Positions 6,116-11,592 of a stretch of DNA of 11,592 nucleotides are shown one piece after another (position 1 is the stretch's first letter; the number at the start of each line of letters is the position of its first letter). The DNA is taken from NCBI GenBank assembly GCA_003489085.1, contig DNJM01000031.1, positions 7,687-19,278 on the forward strand, given 5' to 3'. The stretch is from Lachnospiraceae bacterium (GTDB lineage Bacteria; Bacillota; Clostridia; Lachnospirales; Lachnospiraceae). The position numbers and the translations under genes are program-made. The notes under the pieces are model-generated. The model had not been told where the DNA came from. It saw only the letters and a list, made by a program, of their open reading frames with translations, and did not search any database.

Positions 6116-7447
6116 ATGAGAGATAAGTATGATGTGATCATAGTCGGCAACGGTGCTGCCGGGCTGTTCTGCGCACTGCACCTGCCGCAGGAAAAAAGGA
6201 TTCTGTGCATTACCAAGAATGATATGGAGCTGAGTGACTCATTTCTGGCGCAGGGAGGTATCTGTGTTCTGCATGATGAGGAGGATTATGATAGTTTCAT
6301 GGAGGATACTCTGAAGGCAGGGCACTATAAGAACCGGAGAGAATCGGTGGATATCATGATCCGCTCATCCAGAGAAGTAATTAATGAATTGATTGGTTTT
6401 GGAGTAGATTTTGCAAGAAAGGACGGCGAGCTGGATTATACAAGAGAAGGCGCACATTCAAGACCCCGGATTCTTTTCCATGAGGATATTACCGGGAAGG
6501 AGATCACCGGAACACTTCTGGAGAGAGTAAAAGAGCTGCCGAATGTAATCATGCTGGAGCATACCTGTATGGTAGATCTGCTCTGCAAAGACAATCGGTG
6601 TTATGGAATTGTTATGCGGAAAAAAGACGGTACCTATGAAGCTGTTGAAGCAGATGATGTTGTACTGGCATGCGGTGGAATCGGAGGACTCTATCAGCAT
6701 TCCACCAATTACCGGCACCTGACAGGGGACGCACTGGCAATTGGTATCCGGCATCATATCCGGATGGAGAATCTGGACTATATCCAGATCCATCCGACGA
6801 CCCTGTATTCCAGAAAACCGGGAAGACGGTTCCTGATCTCGGAATCGGTAAGGGGAGAAGGGGCACTTTTGTACAATAAGGCCGGAGAACGATTTACAAA
6901 AGAACTGCTTCCAAGAGATTTACTGACAAAGGAGATCCAGAAGCAGATGGAAAAGGATGGCTCCTCTTGTGTCTGGCTGGATATGCGGCCGCTGGGCGAG
7001 GAGACGATAAGAAATCATTTCCCGAATATTCAGAAGCATTGTCTGGAGGAAGGATATGATGTTCTGAAGGAATGTATTCCGGTGGTACCGGCGCAGCATT
7101 ATTTTATGGGGGGTATCTGGGTAGACCAGGACAGCCATACCTCGATGGAGCATTTGTATGCAGCCGGGGAGACAAGCTGCAATGGTGTGCATGGCGCCAA
7201 TCGCCTGGCAAGTAATTCGCTGTTGGAAAGTCTGGTATTTTCCAAGCGTGCAGCGAAAAAAATTGTGGATACACAGGAGAAAGAAAAAAGCGCATTAGCA
7301 GCAGATCAGGATACCAGAACCGAAAAGGATGTTTCCTGGATCGATAAGATTGATCTTACGGTATACGAGGATGAGGAACGGATGAAAGAACAGTATAAGG
7401 AAATTGTGTTAAAGGAAATAGAAAGGATGCGGCGGGAACATGAATAA
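6116..7447 (+). CDS. nadB: L-aspartate oxidase NadB (compact form)
   Basis: An FAD enzyme that oxidises L-aspartate to iminoaspartate for NadA; in anaerobes fumarate is the likely electron acceptor. Visible features: N-terminal FAD site VGNGAAG (10-16), the SFLAQGG segment (42-48), REGAHS (110-115, E111), HPTT (226-229, H226), RGEGALL (246-252), PRD (266-268, R267), PAQHYFMGGI (325-334, H328) and GANRLASNSLLE (360-371, R363). These match the residues known in Escherichia coli NadB. At 443 aa it is about 70-100 residues shorter than E. coli-type enzymes: after ESLVFSKRAAKKI it has only a charged tail and one predicted amphipathic helix, so the usual C-terminal helical domain is absent. The gap to nadA is 50 bases and the ribosome site is poor (AGAGGG near 6096-6101, about 14 bases away), yet an upstream stop leaves no other good start. 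It overlaps nadC by eight bases. Confidence 0.95.
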   Translation: MRDKYDVIIVGNGAAGLFCALHLPQEKRILCITKNDMELSDSFLAQGGICVLHDEEDYDSFMEDTLKAGHYKNRRESVDIMIRSSREVINELIGFGVDFARKDGELDYTREGAHSRPRILFHEDITGKEITGTLLERVKELPNVIMLEHTCMVDLLCKDNRCYGIVMRKKDGTYEAVEADDVVLACGGIGGLYQHSTNYRHLTGDALAIGIRHHIRMENLDYIQIHPTTLYSRKPGRRFLISESVRGEGALLYNKAGERFTKELLPRDLLTKEIQKQMEKDGSSCVWLDMRPLGEETIRNHFPNIQKHCLEEGYDVLKECIPVVPAQHYFMGGIWVDQDSHTSMEHLYAAGETSCNGVHGANRLASNSLLESLVFSKRAAKKIVDTQEKEKSALAADQDTRTEKDVSWIDKIDLTVYEDEERMKEQYKEIVLKEIERMRREHE

Positions 7448-8303
7448 TCAGATCACCATGAAGCTGAATGCAGATCATTTGATTCTGCAGGCATTGGCAG
7501 AGGATATTACCAGTGAGGATATTACGACAAATGCAGTGATGCGTACGTACTGTAAGGGAGAGGTGGAACTGATCTGCAAACAGGACGGGATTATTGCAGG
7601 AATGGAAGTGTTTAAGCGGGTATTTGAGCTGTTGGATGAAAGTACGGAGGTAGAAATGTACTGCAGCGATGGTGACGAAGTACAGTACGGACAGCTGCTT
7701 GCGCTGGTAAGAGGAGATATCCGTGTGCTTCTGTCCGGGGAACGGGTAGCGCTGAACTATCTGCAGCGGATGAGCGGAATTGCCACGTATACGCATTCTG
7801 TGGCAGCCTTGCTGAATGGAACGAAAACAAAGCTTCTGGATACCCGGAAGACGACTCCGAACATGAGAATCTTTGAAAAATATGCGGTTAAGGTTGGCGG
7901 AGGCTATAACCACCGCTATAATCTGTCTGATGGGATTCTTTTGAAGGACAATCATATCGGTGCGGCCGGCGGTGTAAAGGAGGCAGTTGAGATGGCAAAG
8001 GAATATGCCCCCTTTGTCCGGAAAATTGAGGTGGAAGTCGAGACACTGGAAATGGTGAAGGAAGCAGTGGAAGCGGGCGCGGATATTATTATGTTGGATA
8101 ATATGTCCCCGGAGGAAATGAAGGAAGCCATCCGGATCATTGACGGGCGTGCCCAGACGGAATGCTCCGGCAATGTTACGAAGGAAAATATTGCAAGACT
8201 GACGGATATCGGGGTGGATTATATTTCCAGCGGAGCGTTGACTCATTCCGCACCGATTCTGGATATTTCTCTGAAGCATCTGCATGCCGTTGACAGAATA
8301 TAA
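7440..8303 (+). CDS. nadC: Nicotinate-nucleotide pyrophosphorylase (carboxylating) NadC
   Basis: Converts quinolinate and PRPP to nicotinate mononucleotide with loss of CO2, closing the de novo branch. The protein is 287 aa, normal for the family. Signatures: EDIT with D26-D28 area near the N-terminus (21-28), ERVALNYLQRMSGIAT (101-116), the substrate-binding LDTRKTTP (133-140), KYAVKVGGGYNHRYNL (147-162), LLKDNH (167-172), VEVET (198-202), MLDNM (218-222) and ISSGALTHS (262-270). The start overlaps the nadB end by eight bases, with no strong ribosome site of its own (AAAGGA about 13 bases before), so translation is probably coupled to nadB. The next gene, niaR, begins 25 bases later. Confidence 0.97.
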   Translation: MNNQITMKLNADHLILQALAEDITSEDITTNAVMRTYCKGEVELICKQDGIIAGMEVFKRVFELLDESTEVEMYCSDGDEVQYGQLLALVRGDIRVLLSGERVALNYLQRMSGIATYTHSVAALLNGTKTKLLDTRKTTPNMRIFEKYAVKVGGGYNHRYNLSDGILLKDNHIGAAGGVKEAVEMAKEYAPFVRKIEVEVETLEMVKEAVEAGADIIMLDNMSPEEMKEAIRIIDGRAQTECSGNVTKENIARLTDIGVDYISSGALTHSAPILDISLKHLHAVDRI

Positions 8304-8328
8304 AATGTCGGTGTGAAGGAGTTGGGAA

Positions 8329-8862
8329 ATGAGTAAAAGAGAGGATGAAAAACAGTTAAACGGTGAAAGCAGAAGACAGGAGATGCTTGCCTACCTGAAA
8401 AATAACAGGGAGCCGGTATCAGGTTCCCATCTGGCGGAAGTATTCCAGGTCAGCCGTCAGGTAGTAGTACAGGATATTGCGCTGCTGCGGGCGGCGAAGC
8501 ATGAAATTCTGTCTACAAATAAGGGATATCTGCTCCCGGAAAGAGGTACGGTAAGCAGGATTTTCTCTGTCTGCCATCAGGACTCAGAGATTGCGCAGGA
8601 GCTGAATGCGATTGTGGATTATGGCGGGTATGTGAAGGATGTTTTCATCCATCATGAGGTATACGGGATATTGCGGGCTGAGCTTGGAATCCGCACCAGA
8701 AACCAGGTCAGGATGCTGATGCGGGATCTGGAAAGCGGAAAATCCACGCCCTTGAAAAATATTACGTCCGGATATCATTTTCATACTGTGGAAGCAGATT
8801 CGGAGGAGACATTGTCGTTGATTGAGACAGAGTTGAAAAAATTGGGATTTTTTGTATCATAG
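8329..8862 (+). CDS. niaR: NiaR-type repressor of NAD synthesis (HTH + 3H domain)
   Basis: A cytosolic transcription factor of 177 aa. Residues about 14-68 form a winged helix-turn-helix (RRQEMLAYLKNN, then SGSHLAEVFQVSRQVVVQDI as the helix-turn-helix, then a wing ending NKGYLL). Residues about 75-175 form a 3H domain, named for conserved histidines: H83, H108/H109, and H150 with H152 in GYHFHTV. With E91, residues H83, H150 and H152 match the spacing of the metal site reported for the Thermotoga relative TM1602. NiaR uses nicotinic acid as co-repressor and represses nad genes; its place at the end of nadABC implies an autoregulated loop acting at the dyad before nadA. AAGGAG at 8316-8321 sets the start with 7-base spacing. 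Confidence 0.95.
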   Translation: MSKREDEKQLNGESRRQEMLAYLKNNREPVSGSHLAEVFQVSRQVVVQDIALLRAAKHEILSTNKGYLLPERGTVSRIFSVCHQDSEIAQELNAIVDYGGYVKDVFIHHEVYGILRAELGIRTRNQVRMLMRDLESGKSTPLKNITSGYHFHTVEADSEETLSLIETELKKLGFFVS

Positions 8863-8877
8863 GACAATCTTCCGGTG

Positions 8878-8910
8878 CATTCTTTCATATGCGAAAAAAT
8901 GTATTGTTTT
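8878..8910 (+). terminator. Weak terminator candidate after niaR
   Basis: CATTCTTTC (8878-8886) can pair with GAAAAAATG (8893-8901) with one mismatch around a six-base loop, followed by the T-rich TATTGTTTT. The stem is AT-rich and its tail overlaps the asnB -35 box, so termination would be modest. No better terminator is seen for the nad operon. Confidence 0.3.
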
Positions 8911-8932
8911 AAACGCTTTCGAAGGGTATAAT
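8904..8932 (+). promoter_or_regulatory. Sigma-A promoter of asnB
   Basis: TTGTTT at 8904-8909 and a perfect TATAAT at 8927-8932 are 17 bases apart. The predicted start lies about 35 bases before the asnB ATG. A palindrome sits inside the spacer and may be an operator. Confidence 0.75.
8909..8922. promoter_or_regulatory. Candidate CcpA (cre-like) operator inside the asnB promoter
   Basis: TTAAACGCTTTCGA has the central AANCGNTTNC core of LacI-family and CcpA sites (8911-8920, AAACGCTTTC) but lacks the outer TG/CA bases of the best cre sites. Lying entirely between the -35 and -10 boxes, a bound protein would block RNA polymerase. No regulator gene for it is in the window; identity is inferred from motif shape only. 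Confidence 0.4.
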
Positions 8933-8973
8933 AAAATGAATGCAAGAGTCAATTACTAAAAGGGGAAATGAAT

Positions 8974-10854
8974 ATGTGTGGATTTACCGGATTTGTAGGG
9001 AAACTCGATGAAAAAGAAGCTGTGCTCACAAATATGATGAATACCATCATTCACCGGGGGCCGGACAGCGCAGGAATGTACTGCGATGAAGATGCGGCGC
9101 TTGGTTTCAGAAGATTAAGCATTATTGACATTACCGAAAGCGGCGATCAGCCATTATATAATGAAGATCGGACCAAGGTGTTGGTATTTAATGGAGAAAT
9201 TTACAATTATCAGGAGCTGAGGAAGGAACTGATCGAAGCCGGGCATGAGTTTAAGACAAATACAGATTCCGAAACTCTGCTGCATGGTTATGAAGAATGG
9301 GGTACTCTGCTTCTGAAGCGTCTCAGGGGCATGTTTGCATTCGTGATCTGGGATACGGTGACGAAGAAGCTGTTTGGTGCAAGGGATATGTTCGGAATCA
9401 AACCTTTTTATTATGCACAGATGAACGATACATTTCTATTTGGATCGGAGATCAAGTCCTTTGTGGAACACCCGAAATTTGATAAAGAATTGAATGAGGA
9501 TGCGCTGGGAAACTATCTTTCCTTCCAGTTTGTACCGACCAATGAGACATTTTTTAAGAACGTATTCTGTCTGCAGCCGGGATACTACCTGACCTATGAA
9601 GACGGAAAGCTGGATATGAAGAGATATTTTGAACCCCGCTTTACAGGAGATACGGACAAATCTTTTGAAGAGATTGTAGAAGATGTAGAGCAGACGATGA
9701 AAGAGTCTGTGGAAATGCATAAAATCAGTGATGTGGAAGTAGCGTCCTATCTGTCCAGTGGTGTGGATTCCAGTTATCTGACATATCTGGCGCAGGTGGA
9801 TCATACCTTTACCGTAGGATTTGATGAGCAGAAATACAGTGAAATACAGGATGCAAAGGAATTTGCAGCAAGTATTCAGATGGAAAATGACAGCAAAGTG
9901 ATTTCTCCGGATGAATACTGGGACAGTCTGTCAGACATTATGTACTATATGGATGAGCCAGTTGCGGATCCGGCTGCGATTGCATTGTATTTTCTAAGCC
10001 AGGAAGCATCAAAGAAGGTAAAGGTAGTACTGTCAGGAGAAGGCTCTGACGAATTATTCGGAGGATATAATATCTATTGTGAACCGTTGGAATATACAGG
10101 ATTTAACAGAATTCCGATGGGAATACGGAGAATCCTGGGCAGATTTGCAGAGGTATGTCTGCCGCGTGGTATGAAGGGCAGAAGCTTTCTGATGCGTCAT
10201 GGCAAGACGTTGGAAGAAAGGTATTTTGCCAATGCGACAACGATTTTTACAGAGCGGGAGGCAGATAAGCTTCTGAAAAAGGGATGCAGGCCGGGAATCC
10301 GGAAGGTTACGGCACCGCTGTATGCGCGGGTGAAGGACAAGGATCCTGTGACAAAGATGCAGTATGTAGATATGCATCTCTGGCTGGTGCACGACATTCT
10401 GATGAAGGGTGATAAGATGGGAATGGCAAATTCTCTGGAGGTTCGTGTACCATTTCTGGATAAAGAGGTATTTAAGCTGGCAAGCACGCTGCCGTTAGAT
10501 TATAAAGTTCGTGCTCCAAAGACAAAGGTGGCATTGCGGGCAGCAGCGGATAAGGTAATCCGGAAGAAGACGGCAGAGAAGAAGAAGCTGGGATTCCCGA
10601 TTCCGATTCGGGTATGGCTGCGAGAGGACAAGTATTACGGCAGGGTAAAAGAGATGTTCGGGAAACCGGAGGCAGAGCAGTTTTTCGATACAAAGTATCT
10701 GAATCGTCTGCTTGAGGAACATTATTCAGGAAAACAGGATAACAGTCGTAAAATCTGGACGGTTTATGTGTTCTTATTATGGTATGAACGATATTTTGCA
10801 AATGGAAAGCCGGTTCATCCATATGTCAGGAAGCAGGAAACTCCGGCGGCATAG
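8974..10854 (+). CDS. asnB: Asparagine synthetase (glutamine-hydrolysing) AsnB
   Basis: Makes asparagine from aspartate, ATP and glutamine in the cytosol. The N-terminal glutaminase domain (about 1-210) starts MCGFTGF, with C2 as the nucleophile freed by Met removal, then HRGPD (27-31), FRRLSIID (45-52) and NGEIYN (73-78). The synthetase domain (about 230-600) has the pyrophosphatase loop SSGVDSS (261-267) and SGEGSDELFGGY (354-365). The protein is 626 aa, similar to Bacillus AsnB. I set the start at the second ATG, 8974, since only this exposes the catalytic Cys; AAAGGGG (8959-8965) is 8 bases away, against 2 bases for the ATG at 8968. It has its own promoter and no clear terminator, so it may read into the cell-wall gene 70 bases downstream. 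Confidence 0.96.
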   Translation: MCGFTGFVGKLDEKEAVLTNMMNTIIHRGPDSAGMYCDEDAALGFRRLSIIDITESGDQPLYNEDRTKVLVFNGEIYNYQELRKELIEAGHEFKTNTDSETLLHGYEEWGTLLLKRLRGMFAFVIWDTVTKKLFGARDMFGIKPFYYAQMNDTFLFGSEIKSFVEHPKFDKELNEDALGNYLSFQFVPTNETFFKNVFCLQPGYYLTYEDGKLDMKRYFEPRFTGDTDKSFEEIVEDVEQTMKESVEMHKISDVEVASYLSSGVDSSYLTYLAQVDHTFTVGFDEQKYSEIQDAKEFAASIQMENDSKVISPDEYWDSLSDIMYYMDEPVADPAAIALYFLSQEASKKVKVVLSGEGSDELFGGYNIYCEPLEYTGFNRIPMGIRRILGRFAEVCLPRGMKGRSFLMRHGKTLEERYFANATTIFTEREADKLLKKGCRPGIRKVTAPLYARVKDKDPVTKMQYVDMHLWLVHDILMKGDKMGMANSLEVRVPFLDKEVFKLASTLPLDYKVRAPKTKVALRAAADKVIRKKTAEKKKLGFPIPIRVWLREDKYYGRVKEMFGKPEAEQFFDTKYLNRLLEEHYSGKQDNSRKIWTVYVFLLWYERYFANGKPVHPYVRKQETPAA

Positions 10855-10924
10855 AATGAGGATCTGAAAAACGACAAAAACATCTGTTGGATATTTTTGC
10901 CCAAAAAGGTTAAGGAGTGTGTGT

Positions 10925-11592
10925 ATGCCAAGACAGATACGCTCACAGGACAGAAATTCGAGCAACATACGGAAAATTGATGACAGAGACAGGAAAAAGA
11001 GACAGAAAGAAAAGGAACTGGCCAGGCAGGAGAAGAAGCTGCGTGCTGCTCAGGAAAAAAAAGTGCAGTATTTTGACTATAGCCTGCTGGCGGTTCTGAT
11101 CTTTTTGGTGTGCTTTGGCCTGGTGATGTTATACAGTACCAGCGCGTACAGCGCACAGGTGAAATTTGGAAATGCCATGTTTTATTTTCGAAAGCAGGCG
11201 ATTATTACAGCTGGAAGTTTTGTTGTCATGTATGTGGTGTCCAAGATCAATTATCATGTATATGCCAGATATGCACGGGCAATCATGTACCTGGCTTTTA
11301 TTTTGATGGCGCTGGTACAGACGCCGCTTGGAATCGAGGCTTATGGTGCGAGAAGATGGATTGGGATTCCTAATACTTCACTGCAGCTGCAGCCGGCGGA
11401 GGTAACCAAAATTGCAGTGATTTTGTATATTCCATTTCTGATCTGCCGGGTGGGAAAAAAACTGATGACGCGGGACGGACTGCTGGAGCCGATCTTCTGG
11501 GGAGGTGCGGCCGGTATGGCAGTATTCTTTCTGACGGATAACTTAAGCAGTGCCATCATTGTACTTGGGATTACATGTGTTCTGCTTTATGT
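10925..11592 (+). CDS. SEDS-family cell-wall glycosyltransferase (FtsW/RodA/SpoVE), N-terminal part
   Basis: An integral membrane peptidoglycan polymerase of the FtsW/RodA/SpoVE family, cut by the window end after about 222 residues of a usual 370-420. A 48-residue hydrophilic, Lys/Arg/Glu/Gln-rich cytoplasmic head, probably helical (21-46), comes before the first membrane helix (about 51-71, ending in the typical LVMLYSTSAY). Further helices lie near 92-107, 118-133, 161-175, 189-204 and 207-222. Family motifs GARRWIG (141-147) and LQPAE (155-159) are clear. The usual P-D-x-G-T motif is replaced by DNLSSA (205-210). AAGGAG at 10912-10917 lies 7 bases before the ATG. Which paralogue (division, elongation or sporulation) cannot be decided, because the catalytic loop and neighbours are beyond the window. 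Confidence 0.9.
   Translation, partial: MPRQIRSQDRNSSNIRKIDDRDRKKRQKEKELARQEKKLRAAQEKKVQYFDYSLLAVLIFLVCFGLVMLYSTSAYSAQVKFGNAMFYFRKQAIITAGSFVVMYVVSKINYHVYARYARAIMYLAFILMALVQTPLGIEAYGARRWIGIPNTSLQLQPAEVTKIAVILYIPFLICRVGKKLMTRDGLLEPIFWGGAAGMAVFFLTDNLSSAIIVLGITCVLLY

Noticed and set aside
7356..8285. Minus-strand open frame of 309 aa opposite nadC
   Set aside because: Lies wholly across nadC and the end of nadB, both with full family motifs; composition is typical of an antisense shadow.
8863..8973. T-box leader controlling asnB
   Set aside because: The gap is about 110 bases and the promoter lies within it, leaving a leader of about 35 bases, too short for a T-box; no T-box core sequence is seen.
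10917..11373. Plus-strand short frames at 10917-11099 and 11110-11373
   Set aside because: They are other-frame readings of the SEDS gene, whose frame stays open to the window end and carries clear family motifs.
1..11592. CRISPR array, mobile element, tRNA or phage-like island
   Set aside because: No regularly spaced repeats, transposase or integrase frames, terminal repeats or tRNA-like folds were seen; base and codon use look uniform across the window.

Overview
The window reads as a stretch of chromosome from an anaerobic, endospore-forming member of the Clostridia, most likely a gut Lachnospiraceae (Blautia/Dorea/Mediterraneibacter-like). The basis is moderate GC content, strong AGGAGG ribosome binding sites, a cotJABC spore-coat operon, a TPP-riboswitch-controlled short-form thiC, a NiaR-type NAD operon and clostridial-style protein sequences. 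The taxon is inference from sequence character, not from a search. I see no insertion sequence, integrase, phage gene, tRNA, rRNA or CRISPR array. No gene-free stretch exceeds about 200 bases.

Layout. (1) 1-1464: the 3' end of a TPP riboswitch aptamer, a leader terminator, and thiC (thiamin pyrimidine synthesis). (2) 1528-2727, minus strand: cotJA-cotJB-cotJC, a tightly packed operon for a spore-coat manganese catalase, converging on thiC and preceded by a sigma-K-like promoter. (3) 2879-3109: a small conserved-looking protein of unknown function, divergent from cotJ, with its own vegetative promoter. (4) 3198-4953: phenylacetate-CoA ligase followed by a tandem-ACT-domain protein, ended by a strong terminator. 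(5) 5157-8862: nadA-nadB-nadC-niaR, the de novo NAD branch from aspartate to nicotinate mononucleotide together with its own repressor; a dyad over the -35 box is the probable NiaR operator. (6) 8974-10854: asnB (glutamine-hydrolysing asparagine synthetase) with a promoter that contains a CcpA/cre-like palindrome. (7) 10925 to the window end: the N-terminal part of a SEDS-family cell-wall glycosyltransferase (FtsW/RodA/SpoVE), cut by the window edge.

Functionally this is mainly housekeeping cofactor and amino-acid metabolism, each unit with its own visible control: TPP riboswitch, NiaR dyad, possible carbon-catabolite site, sporulation promoter. I do not see an undescribed multi-gene system. 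The points that best repay a second look are the uncharacterised 76-aa protein, the paaK-ACT pair, the compact NadB without its usual C-terminal domain, the one-residue-shorter ThiC cluster motif, the leader switching geometry and the regulatory dyads.
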